From positions 744,001-808,000 of the forward strand of contig OY752143.1 of the NCBI GenBank assembly GCA_963573315.1: a DNA stretch of 64,000 nucleotides, written 5' to 3'. The notes beneath the pieces are model-generated. The model saw only the letters and a program-made list of their open reading frames with translations, did not search any database and was not told the DNA's origin. Both the position numbers and the translations under genes were made by a program. Source of the DNA: Entomortierella parvispora. Lineage: Eukaryota; Mortierellomycota; Mortierellomycetes; Mortierellales; Mortierellaceae. Shown piece after piece: positions 1 through 10,102 of this stretch (the first letter of the stretch is position 1; each line of letters starts with the position of its first letter).

Positions 1-432
1 CTGATAGAGCAATTGCAACGCCAGTACGAGGAACAGATTGAACGACAACGATCTGTTCTTGAACAGAGTCATCTCGAAGAGGAGGTGCAGGAGGTGATAT
101 CTACTCCACCTCTTCCAGCCTCGGTTCATCCAATGTTGGCATTGTCGGTGCCCATGTCCAGACAACCCGCTTTAGGTTTTGGAGGAGAATGGAGGCACGC
201 TCAGCGACAAGTCCCGTCGCTGCAATCGCCACTGCCAGTATTACCTCAGCGGTCCACTCTATATGCATTTGAATCGACTACCTCTCTTCGTTCTTCTTCT
301 TTCTCTTCTGCGGTGGTTCCTGAAAGTCATCGATTGCAAGGGTCGAACACGCTTTACCAGGACTATGAAGGCGGAGCCCTTCGCCCGCACGAAAGATGGC
401 GTCGCGGTGACAATGAGATGCTTGGAAGATAG
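1..432 (+). CDS. 3' end of an unidentified coiled-coil protein (partial)
   Basis: The reading frame is open from the left edge to a stop at 430-432, so only the C-terminal ~143 residues are visible. The first ~35 residues are rich in Q, E and R with a heptad-like pattern (QRQYEEQIERQRSVLEQ), suggesting the end of a coiled coil. A low-complexity Ser/Pro-rich tail follows. No catalytic motif is visible and I do not recognise the family. The body of the gene lies upstream of the window. A frame on the opposite strand (259-468) is a shadow. Confidence 0.55.
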   Translation: MIEQLQRQYEEQIERQRSVLEQSHLEEEVQEVISTPPLPASVHPMLALSVPMSRQPALGFGGEWRHAQRQVPSLQSPLPVLPQRSTLYAFESTTSLRSSSFSSAVVPESHRLQGSNTLYQDYEGGALRPHERWRRGDNEMLGR

Positions 433-1331
433 TTCTCTGTGAAGCCCACCCTCCTTCGCCTTTCTCATCTTCTTGTTTTCCCTCGTTTTGCTGTGTACAC
501 TAAATTTGTTTTTTTTTTAAAAAAAAAAAGCATTGTTCCTTGTGTAAAACCATGCTTCAAGGAGGAGCATGCAGGGCAAAGCCAATGTTTGTGTTCCCTC
601 GTGTTACTCACGATAACAGCGTGATTTCTCAATTGGACCTAGTGAACAAGAATGTTGCTGAGTCAACCCCCCCAACAACCTCTTTTTTTCTCTCTTTGGT
701 CCAAGTATCCATCGTTTATCGCCAGAGAACGACGGTGCTCAGACTTTTTCTAGCCCGATCTTGCACCTCCCTCGATTCATCCAGGTCAGCTTGTCAATCA
801 TCTGTTTTTTTTGGCAGTCAATGGCGACATTTTGTTGCTTTGCTTTTGTGTGAGTGTGGGAACGGACGACTTTTTAACAATACGAAAGAATGGGTGAGAC
901 GATATCGATCAAAATGTGTTTGTGCCTTTTAAGCGACAGCAACTTGAGCTTAGACTTGGCCAATGAAACCTGGGAGCAGGAAACACGAGGGATAGATGCG
1001 AGTGTTATGGAGACGGGTAGGAATGAGGGAATGATAGAAAAGGGCCCTTGCAACCAACAGGACAGTCAGCCTGTTTCTTGGATTTTCAAAAAGGCAAGGT
1101 TTAGTTCTCTGCTCTCTTCGACACCTTTCTTACGCTATTCATCTCACTTTTTTTCGAAGTTGCATTGGAAAAAAATGAATCCCTCAAGTCCACCTGAACG
1201 CTGTTTATCGAAACAGCCTCTTGATATCGCCTGTTGAAGACACTGGGCTCCATCGTCTTGTGTAGGTTTTTTTATTACATGTTTTTCTTTAAGCAGGTCC
1301 TGCTTACTTCAGATATAGAAGAATACCATGC
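433..1331. other. Intergenic spacer between convergent genes
   Basis: Spacer between the 3' ends of the left-edge gene and the delta-COP gene. It has a T8-A10 run at about 510-530. Several open frames exist, but none has protein-like composition or splice support. I see no gene here. Confidence 0.5.
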
Positions 1332-3992
1332 TTACACCACGCTGTACTCTGTTGGCGTCAGAGTGGATTGTTTCGAAAAGTGAACGCTAGATCCATCAGC
1401 GACTTGTGCGACAGAGATCACCTAGAGTAAAAAAAAAGAAGGGAAGTAAAAACAACATAAGGTAAGAAACTGAGAACGAGGAGCAAAGACACTGATCCAA
1501 GATGAATGAAAGCGGTTTCACTTACATCAACATCGCAAATGAGACGCTCGCTTTCAAACTGCACCGAAACAGGGAAGAAGCTTTCCGTATCCTCGCCTTC
1601 GCAATTGAATTCCAAGCTACCAGAAGGATTTGAGGAGTCGATAGAAGGCAATTGCCAGATCAACAGCCCCTGTTGACGATCCACCATGTACTCGCCATCC
1701 ACTTCTCCGACCGTTGGACTAGCTCCTTGTCTGTAAATGAAATAAAATGGTTAAACGTCAAGCTTCCTTTTTGAACACCAATACATCCATGTACTCATTC
1801 AGATCGCAGAGATAACTTACGGAAGGGGAATCATAATGTTGACGTTTTTGAACTCCATCTCCTCATTCTCCAATTGGTATTCAATGTTGACATCACTTGA
1901 GCCATCGCCGGCAGGAGAAGGCCAGCAGTTGACTACAAAGAAAAGACAGAAAAAAATTAGACTCGATTACACAAGAAATTTCCAGGTGCCATCAATATGA
2001 CATTGATGTCAGAAAAACCTACTTGATAGAGGAATAGAGCTTTCGTCCTTGCTGAGAAGTCTCCAGCGTAATACACCAGTTGGAGTGTTCAATGGGAACT
2101 CCTTTGAAGAGTCCCTGAAGGCAATGGTCTTCTCGCTGTTGAAAAGCACCTTGTTGACGTTGGGATGCGTCTAAAACGAGAACAGAATATACAAAAACCA
2201 GTCAGCATACTATCCATGTCCATTGGACTTTTGTATAGAGTGTAGCGACAGTGAAACAAACCTTGAACTGAATGTTGGGGTCGTCCGAGTGACGAAGGGC
2301 AAGGCTGATCTTTGTGAGAGCAGGATCTGAAACACGCAGAGTCAAGTCTCCCTTCACTTCCATGCTCTCCAGACCTCCGTCTCTGTTAGCAACCATGGAA
2401 ATCTTTTCCTCAATATGGACATGAACGCTCTCCATGGGAAATGTGGGTTCAGCGGGGGCAGAGTAGCTAGGTTGAGTTGGAGCATGGTGTTGCTGTTGTT
2501 GTTGTGCAACCGGTGCCGCCTCCACTTCTGATCGGAGAGACTCGAACAAGTCTGTGTTGTTTTGCTTCCGTCCAAGTTGCATGCCTCGGGCCTTTGTGAC
2601 AGGTGCTTTGGGAGTAGGGGCACTATCATTATTCCAATAGGCAAATGGTAGATCAGTATCCTTCAGATGGTGTCAATCTACTATACTACAGGATCAACGG
2701 ATAGTGGTTAACGTACCTGAACTTGCTGGAGTTATCATCCACAGAGGCCGACGAGTCAAAGCCATTGCTATTGCCCATGCCTCCCATCCCTGATTGGCCA
2801 CCGTAGCCCATAGAACTGTTACCGCCATAGCCACCTCCCATGCCGCCTTGACCAAAGCCGCCACCCATGCCGCCACCCATGCCACCCATGCTACTCATGT
2901 TCTTTCTCTGTTCCTTTCGTTGCAAGTCGAGCATCTTGGCCCTGCGCTTCAGCTCCTCTTTGGCCTCGCGCTCCTTGTTCTAGATACGAGTTGAGAAAAT
3001 GTCAGAACAGTTCGACTTGCTCAGATCCTGCTCACTGCTTTGAGTAGTTTGTCCACAGCAACAGTCCATACCTTCTCGATCATCTCCTGGACCTTCTCCT
3101 CGTGACTGTCCATCTCAGAGATACTAGCAACTTGGGCTAGGTTGACGTTTTCGCGATATCCGAGTGAAATGATCTCGTCAAAAGAACTCAACAGCTCGAA
3201 CGCGTTCCTGTCGATCTCGCGGGCATCCGTAGGTCTGCAAGTCGAAGAAACGACCCTTGAAACCAACTGGAGAGTATCGATATCTACAGGGATAGATCAA
3301 TGGAAAAAACATAGAGTCAGCCTATGGTTTCTGCTCTGGTAATGATAATCGCGCCACATTCCAGCAGAATCCTGTCAACAGGGCGTGAATGTACTGTTCC
3401 ATGTCTCCATGACTTCCTGAGCTCCATGTCTTTCCGAGTCCCAGACGTAAACGGCGTTCTCCAGAGAATGAATGCTCTCTTCTTGCCTGTAGCATAAGTG
3501 TCCCAAAAGAAGTACCTTGGAGAATGTTGGACTGCTTGTTGGTGATGAGGACGATGAAAAGCTCGTCTAGAGGCTGGTATACGTAGCGCACATGGTCCGT
3601 CTCGATCGTAGTGTGCTGCTGTCCACTGCTGGTCAGTTTGGGGAAGGACGCAATCAGGCCCTCGATTCTGGCGCGGGTCATCTCTCGGAACTGACGCGAG
3701 ATGAGGGCTATGGTGGAAGACAGGAGCAAGCATGGGTCAGTCAGGAACATAATATTTCATCATGAACAAACAGGGTCAGTCCCGTCCTGGTACCTTTGCC
3801 GCTCTTTGTGCAGATGGAGACTGCGAGAACAACCTAGTCAAGAAAAGGAAACCAGGGCCATGAAAGAGAACGAGAGAGATATAGAGGGAGAGAGAGAGAG
3901 AGAAGACGTGAGTCTGAGGGAGAAAAGGTAGACATAGACCTAGTCGTCATGCAACACAACGCGCTTTGTTGAGAAGAGAGAGAAAGTACCAT
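1332..3992 (-). CDS. Coatomer subunit delta (delta-COP)
   Basis: Delta subunit of the COPI coat, which drives Golgi-to-ER retrograde vesicle transport at Golgi membranes. Ten coding exons splice cleanly with correct phase: 3990-3992, 3794-3833, 3516-3707, 3072-3283, 2717-2979, 2262-2622, 2023-2170, 1821-1932, 1526-1730, 1332-1421. The product is ~541 aa, slightly longer than animal delta-COP. Order: longin-like N-terminus with [19 protein letters not shown] and [29 protein letters not shown] followed by [15 protein letters not shown]; a basic linker ([20 protein letters not shown]); a Gly/Met-rich stretch; and a C-terminal mu-homology domain ([40 protein letters not shown]). Exon 1 contributes only the initiator ATG before a gtactt donor; exon 2 then reads [13 protein letters not shown], matching the family N-terminus. 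Family assignment is very strong. Confidence 0.95.
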
Positions 3993-4859
3993 TGTGGATG
4001 GAGAGAAGGGGCGAGAATGAGCAAAGGGGAATTTGTTGCCGAGGGAGGGTCGTTCGTGCTCCGGAGGATGATGGGATGAGCAAGGAAGGAAGGAAGGAAG
4101 GAGGACGATGGAATGAGGATGAAGAAAGAGATGATGTCTGTGCCTCTCCTCTCCTCACACTGAGAATGTCCCTTGAGCACCGACGCTGTTCGGGCGTGCC
4201 TCCTCCAGACCGATCCAACGTGTCAAAAGAGGCGCGCGCAACCTGCCACATCCGGCGCGTTTATTGCGTCACCGGATTCCACTGATCGCTGTAGCTAACC
4301 CACGTCAATTGACTAGACTATCTAGCGCCCGTAATCCCTGCTTGGATCCCTTGGAGTACTTAATAATATTCCAGTAGAGCCTTTTTTTTCATTTTGAGCG
4401 CACCTGCCCATGTTTATTTTTTGCATTCTATACTTCGAGTCGTAATACCGCGCGCTCGCTACACTGATCAAATCAACGAGATTACAACCTTGTCTGGAAG
4501 GTCTGAACAAAACTGCGGTTTTCTTTTGTTTTTGGTCTCACCACATTCAAGAACACGTTACGCGCGCGTGAGTACAGGCGCGCCTTTAGTTGCCGACTGA
4601 TTGCCGCCGTCGTCTTTTGCGTAGCGAACTGACTCCTGAGGCACGACACTGTGAGGAAAAAAACTGCATCGTCCTGCTTGCTTGCGTGCTTTTTGCCTTT
4701 GTTTGTCCATTTTGTCCATCTGCCAGCTTGGAGGTCCGTGCCTCTTTCCATGCGCCTGTCCTCTGCATGAACACTTAAAAGGGGCTATTGGCTTTTCTTT
4801 TCTTTTTTCTCACATTCTGTTTCTTCACACGCACACACACACATACACACATACACACC
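3993..4859. promoter_or_regulatory. Divergent promoter region (delta-COP / SDR)
   Basis: About 870 bp between divergent starts. It contains GA-rich and GGAA-repeat tracts (4083-4105), several CG-rich palindromic bits (gcgcgc near 4230 and 4560) and a (CA)n pyrimidine-rich leader just before the SDR ATG (4827-4858). I see no clear TATA box and no gene. Confidence 0.4.
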
Positions 4860-5864
4860 ATGGTCAAGGTCCTCGTTATCGGTGCCTCAGGTTACTTTGG
4901 TCTCCGTGTCTCTCAATTCCTTCGTCGAGAGAACCACGTCGTGTATGGAACCACCCGAAGCAATGCAAAGGAAAACCTCCTGCTCTCGAACGAGATCATT
5001 CCCGTCGTCGGCCCAGTCGAGTCCTCGGACAAACACCCACCTTGGCTAGAGTTGGTCAAGAACGAGAACATTGATATCGTTATTGACTTTTCTGGCATTC
5101 AGAATGGTAACAAGGCCATCATCGAGCCCCTCACCAAGCTTTCCAAGGAGCGCCAATCAGATCATCGCCCCAAGATTGGGTTCATCTATTGCTCAGGAGC
5201 TTGGGTTCTTGGATCCGGTTATGAATTGGTTAATGATCTGACCCCCGTCGGTACCAAGAACGCGTCCCATCCCCCAGCCACCTTGGTCGCCTGGCGTCCA
5301 GAGCTTGAGAGGCAGGTCTTGGCCAGCTATGATCATCTGAATGCCGTCGTGATTCGACCCTCTTTGGCGTACGGAGGCACGTCTGATCCTTGGGATTACT
5401 ACTTCTCTCAGATCTATGCAGCCGCGCAGAAGGAATCCCCCGAGCTCTCCTTGGCGGCCGACCCTCATGGAGCCCTCGGTTTGACTCACGTGGACGACGT
5501 TGCCTCAAGCTTTGTCGCGGCTGTCAATAAGTTGGAGCTGGTTGCTGGTCGCAAGAATGGATACCCACTCTTTAATGTGGCAGGCACGTTCGAAAGCACA
5601 CAACTGATCCTCCACAGGGCCGCATCGGTCCTGGGATACCGAGGCAAGCTCACGTTGACGGGAGCACCCAAGGGCGACGGTATGCCGGATCTTTTTGTCC
5701 GGGCGTTTAATACCAACGTGAACGCAGACAGCTCCAGAGCACGAACAGTGTTGGAATGGCGTCCAATCAAGACCGGAATGGTCTCCGGCATCGAGACCTA
5801 CGCCAAGGCCTGGCTCGGCGGTTATCTGCTGAAGCAGCAGGCTACCAAGGACGCTAAAAAGTGA
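4860..5864 (+). CDS. NAD(P)-binding Rossmann-fold protein, extended/atypical SDR (epimerase-like)
   Basis: Intronless, 334 aa. The N-terminus MVKVLVIGASGYFGLRV carries the GxxGxxG dinucleotide-binding motif, followed by a TTRS segment typical of NADP-type SDRs. The core has IDIVIDFSG, IRPSLAYGG and a THVDDVASSFVAAV stretch, as in nucleoside-diphosphate-sugar epimerases and NmrA-like proteins. I chose the ATG at 4860 (caccATGG context, immediately before the Rossmann strand) over an in-frame ATG at 4788, whose translation is only a (TH)n tract from the CA repeat. The catalytic YxxxK of classical SDRs is not evident: the equivalent region reads WRPELE. It may be an atypical SDR without the standard Tyr/Lys pair. 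The substrate is unknown. Confidence 0.85.
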   Translation: MVKVLVIGASGYFGLRVSQFLRRENHVVYGTTRSNAKENLLLSNEIIPVVGPVESSDKHPPWLELVKNENIDIVIDFSGIQNGNKAIIEPLTKLSKERQSDHRPKIGFIYCSGAWVLGSGYELVNDLTPVGTKNASHPPATLVAWRPELERQVLASYDHLNAVVIRPSLAYGGTSDPWDYYFSQIYAAAQKESPELSLAADPHGALGLTHVDDVASSFVAAVNKLELVAGRKNGYPLFNVAGTFESTQLILHRAASVLGYRGKLTLTGAPKGDGMPDLFVRAFNTNVNADSSRARTVLEWRPIKTGMVSGIETYAKAWLGGYLLKQQATKDAKK

Positions 5865-6060
5865 TACCTGCCAGCCATCCCTGTGTCATCTTTGACCCCA
5901 CATTTTTCCTTGCATTGCTTCCGTTCACACGGACTGCTTATATTTTTTTCTTTTTTGGTTCTCTTTGAGGACAGATTGGGATCCTTTCGCTTTGTTCTCT
6001 CCACTTTCTCAAATTCACGCCCTGTTCCCAGCAATAAAAACGCCTGATATCCACTAAGAC

Positions 6061-6423
6061 ATGACAAGAACTCTATCTACTATGGCGGCCTCTCTCCTAT
6101 TTGCCACCGTCCTGTTGTTATGGATCCAAACTATTATCGTCGTCGTCGCTGAGGATACGTCAGTCATGACAGCGATAGCGGCTTCTCGTCTAGACCGGCG
6201 AATGGTTCCAAAATGTATCATGGACTGCAATAAAGACGTACAGGAACGCTGTCTGGACAAGATCCCCAACCCCTGCAAGAGCGATGAAGTTCCTGGGGAG
6301 TTTTGTGTGAACAGATGCAGTTGTCAACTCAACTGCCTCACCCAATCCACCAACACCAACACAGAAGCAGCCTGTCACGGCATTGATTGTTCTGACTATC
6401 GAGAATGCTTAGGGCGCTGCTGA
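6061..6423 (+). CDS. Small secreted cysteine-rich protein (12 Cys)
   Basis: Intronless, 120 aa. The N-terminus has a basic residue followed by a long hydrophobic core (LLFATVLLLWIQTIIVVVAE), consistent with a signal peptide cleaved near residues 30-40. The remainder contains twelve cysteines, enough for six disulfides, spaced C-x3-C-x7-C-x7-C-x9-C-x3-C-x1-C-x3-C near the centre and ending C-x4-C-x5-C-x3-C. No homologous family comes to mind. Size, secretion signal and cysteine density resemble fungal effector-type or antimicrobial-type secreted proteins, but function cannot be inferred. It lies 196 bp downstream of the SDR gene on the same strand. Confidence 0.7.
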   Translation: MTRTLSTMAASLLFATVLLLWIQTIIVVVAEDTSVMTAIAASRLDRRMVPKCIMDCNKDVQERCLDKIPNPCKSDEVPGEFCVNRCSCQLNCLTQSTNTNTEAACHGIDCSDYRECLGRC

Positions 6424-7173
6424 CTGCATTTCCCCAACACAGTTGCCACGTAGCCTTTATAAACATATTAAATAGCAGGGCTATTGTCATCTGAAAGAGA
6501 AGGAGAAGAGACTTGAAAGAGGAAGAAAAGCCCGTCTCCACTTCTTTCTTCAACTGTTTCGTTCAAGTAAACAATGTCTCCGTGTTTTTGCTTTTTTTCG
6601 TTAATGGAGGGCATTCAAGCAATTAATAGTTTAATCTTAGGATCAAAGAATGCAGCGATAGAGTGGAACGCAGTGGGGTCTGCCATCTGAGGACATGATC
6701 CGAGATATCCAGGGCACACAAATCTTGCAGAACCACATTGTGGGCCAAAGGATTTGGCGGCATCGAGCAAGAATCCGTTGGTGAAAGGCATCGTGCCTGG
6801 AAGAGATAGTGGTATTGAACCCCGGGGGACTGTGTCGTTGGGTGAGTTTACGTTCTGTAGGAATGGAGAGTCCAGAGAACGGCTGGATAAGCTGCGAGTG
6901 GAAGTCCACCCGAATGTCTCTCAGGAAACGCGTCAAGGACGCGGTTGGGAAAGGCTCTCAGACCAGATTAGATCACAGATCTAAGTGCTCGACCATCACA
7001 ATATACAACTCCGGTTGGAGAGGGGGAGGGTACGGTAAGTCTATCCAACAAAGCTACCCGCAAATGGAATTCGCGCTTGGTTATCAATGTGATCCGTTAG
7101 CCGTAGAAAAGACAGTGGAAATGTTTTCTGGATTCTACATTTATTATAGATGCATTGTTGATGCTAGTTCTCT
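6424..7173. other. Spacer with 3' UTRs and a possible small ORF
   Basis: Lies between convergent genes. It probably contains the 3' ends of both transcripts. The only protein-like stretch is the minus-strand frame listed separately at 6615-6791. The plus-strand frame at 6754-7177 has no recognisable composition. Confidence 0.4.
6615..6791 (-). CDS. Possible small ORF or 3' exon, uncharacterised
   Basis: A 58-codon minus-strand frame begins MPFTNGFLLDAAKSFGPQCG and ends in FFDPKIKLLIA before TGA. Its composition looks more protein-like than neighbouring frames. The same frame stays open further upstream to about 6915, and an acceptor-like cctacag lies ahead of it at about 6863-6869. It could be a terminal exon of an unrecognised gene, a decayed gene fragment, or chance. 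No homology is recognised. Confidence 0.2.
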   Translation of the reverse strand: MPFTNGFLLDAAKSFGPQCGSARFVCPGYLGSCPQMADPTAFHSIAAFFDPKIKLLIA

Positions 7174-9858
7174 CTAGTCCATGATAATACGAGCGCCACC
7201 AAACTCCTCAATATTGTATGGGAAGTTCTCGCCAGGGCACGACATAAACATGGAAGTCTTTGGTACGTTCAAATGCTGTGAGATGGCATGGACAGTGTCA
7301 GGATCAAAAGTTCCCTGGATGAAAATCAAATCAATCTGAATCTTTGGATACAGCTCATCCAAGAACCGATGGTTGTCCTCTAGTCGCTTTGGAATATCCT
7401 CTATTTTTCGGTAGATGTGCACCAGTCGAATGTTGCCCTTGTGCGAATTTTCGTTTTGGCGGATATATCGAATGGCGCGGTGGAGATGGGTGAGAGAGTC
7501 GCTCTTGGTAAAGTATATTACTGGGTGGTTGCGAAGCGAGTTGATCATAGACTTGATCAACATCGAGTTGAACGCATTGACAAGTCGATGAGATCCTCGT
7601 GTAACAAGTTGAGAAGAACTACTGTCCCCGATTGCCTCCGTAGCGTGTAGATCTTCATCCTGGTCACACTCTGGCGTAACTGTCCTTGTTGAACCCGAAC
7701 TTTGGCCAACATTCTTCATTTGGATTGTTTCAGTCGATCCTTTGACATCGTCACCAAATCCAACATCGGCACTTTCCCTCGTGTTGCCCGAGTCTGGTTG
7801 GGACTCTTCATCCAATGTTTGACCCATATCCTTCATGGTGGTTGACTGCGCAGTCGGAACAAGTACAATGGCACCAGCTCCTGTAATCTTGAGAATTCGT
7901 CGCAGGATCCAAACTCGGTTCATAAAGGCCAACAATACCGCGTGCACTATCACAAAGTAAATGGCAAAAGTCTTGAAGATTGAAGGATCAATCACAGCAT
8001 TTCCAACCAATGCACCTGCAAGGATGCCAAACACGGTCAAGGACACGTAGATTGGAACCCTTGACGCGTTTCGCCTACTCAACTGGGGTCGATTCAGGTA
8101 CAACATGATGTTTGCGAACGCATATGAAAGCAAGACGCAGAGGAAAGCGACTGCAAACATTCCTGAAAGTGAGGTCATGTCTCCGCCAGTGATCGAGTAC
8201 AAGGTAATGCAAAGCACCATGAAAAACAGTATGATGTACTGTAATACTCCTGTCCACCTGTTCCTGATCAACAGAAACGGTGGCAAGATTTGGTCTCTGG
8301 AAAGTCGCTCGAACAGACCAAGGACTCCAACCATACCCGTCAAAACACCAGCACCGAGCACAATAGCGGCATCGATGACCACCCAATAGGAGAGCCACGG
8401 GTTGTTGTTCGACACTGCTTTTGCCAAAGTGAGGATCGAGCTGGATGGGTTGTCAAGCACCTCGCTCAAAGGTACAATCGCCATCACGAGCAGGGATGAA
8501 GGCGCGATTACTACAGCGATGGAGACCCACATGGACTTCATGATGGTAGGGAACGCGCCAGGCTTGAGATCCTCCAGATATCCCTCAGCACTCTCGAATC
8601 CAGTGACACCCAGTAATCCCAAGCAAAAGCCGTTCCAGATTAGCCTAGCCGCGCTCGCGTCGGAATGCGGTGTCTGCCAGTTGCTGATCAAGATGTCGTT
8701 TCCGTTTCTAATCCAATGAACAATAGCCGTGCCCATGAGAACCGCCATGGTGATCAAGTGGCCAAGGAAGATACAGGATGCTACTGTGGAAGACTCACGA
8801 ACACCAATAAAGGTGATGACACCAAACAAGATAATGACTGCAATGGTCAGGGGAAAGACTCCAAAGGAAGAAGGCAAGGCGAATTGTGACGAGAGGTAGC
8901 TTGTAGCTGATCCAGCTGAGAGAACAGATGTCGCCATGTAGTCGAGCACAGTCAGGGTTGCCATGATGCCAGCGACCCATTTGGCGCTGATATTGAGGAA
9001 GAAGACATAGGCGCCTGAAAGGGTAAAAAAAATTAGAGTGAAAAAAGGGGGTTGCAGCGGTCAGTAAAGCAGGTAGTCACCAAGATGTTTGATCTACTGT
9101 CGATGATCTTTGTTACTGTCGTGTGCCACAATGCCATAATGCCACAATGCACAACTGAAATTAAAAAACAAACCTCCGTTGAAAGGCAGAGATGCCGCAA
9201 GTTCGTTCATGATAAACCTCATAGGATGTAACAGGATCGTAACGAGCAGCAGCGAGATGGGCGCATACTGTTTGGCCGCCACCGTTACTGGACCAACCGC
9301 ATAGAACACACTGCCCACAACGTCGTTGCCCGCAATGCCGATTCCTTGGAGTACCCCAACCAGTGTCCGGCCCTTCCTTTGCGAGGCTCTATCCGCATCA
9401 GCCCTGGTAACATCCAGAAAGTATGTACTGCCCCATCTAGAATAATATGGCATCACAAGGAAGCGAAGCGAAAGAATGTTAGCCCCTCCAGACGTAAACA
9501 AACAACAAGAATTCTTGAGACTCCCTCCTGACCCTGGTTTGATGCATTACCCTGCAAACTCCCATTCGTCAGCCTTGCGGCCAATCGTTGACTTTGAGTC
9601 AGAAGATTCGACCCACTTGATCATGCGGCTGTCCTCATTGACCTCCAGGAAGCGAGGGTTGATTTGCCGCCGTTGAATGGTCAACAACTCTGATTCTGCG
9701 AATGAAGGCGGGGGCATGCCTAGGACACTGCTGCCTCGAGGCTGGCTGCTGTCATTGCAAGCAAGTTCGGCGCTAATGGTGCGACGACGAGCGCTGTGTC
9801 CCGACTGGGGGTCAAGAAAGTCGACAGAGGTCACTCTAGCCGTGTTCTGCTGCTGCAT
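7174..9858 (-). CDS. APC-family amino-acid permease with C-terminal cytosolic domain
   Basis: Multi-spanning plasma-membrane or endomembrane transporter of the amino acid-polyamine-organocation superfamily. Three exons (9551-9858, 9174-9403, 7174-9014) splice in phase to give 792 aa. Residues ~1-105 are a hydrophilic Ser/Gln-rich N-terminus. From ~110 the APC core begins (VLQGIGIAGNDVVGSVFY), with the PFNGGAYVFFLNI signature across intron 2, then TLTVLDYMATSVLSAGSATSY and LLGVTGFESAEGYLEDLKPG, giving about 12 hydrophobic segments. A ~230-residue hydrophilic tail ends in a globular-looking segment (NHPVIYFTKSDSLTHLHRAI to GGARIIMD) resembling the soluble C-terminal domains of some bacterial APC and cation-chloride transporters. 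ATG 9858 was chosen because the frame upstream to 10056 looks like leader. The substrate is not predictable. It is divergent from a cation/H+ antiporter. Confidence 0.88.
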
Positions 9859-10102
9859 TGAGAGTGTCGGTGAGAACGGAGGTAAGAGATATGGTTCGGT
9901 GCAAACTCTGCAGACACAAAGAAAAACCGACCAACAGGAAGATAGAAAGACAGAACGACGCCCCCGTGCCTTTCTGTGCTCGGAAGACGCTAGTCGCATG
10001 GGCTGCGCCCTCAATATCGTTCCCATGTCCATGCTTCCATCCATCATGTCATTCACAACTCATTCTTCCTCTGCTCACCACCACTTACACCCACCCACAT
10101 GA
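9859..10102. promoter_or_regulatory. Shared divergent promoter of permease and antiporter
   Basis: Only 244 bp separate the two start codons, so both promoters must lie here or overlap the 5' ends. The plus-strand leader close to the antiporter is C/A-rich (caccacttacacccacccac). No TATA is obvious. Confidence 0.5.
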
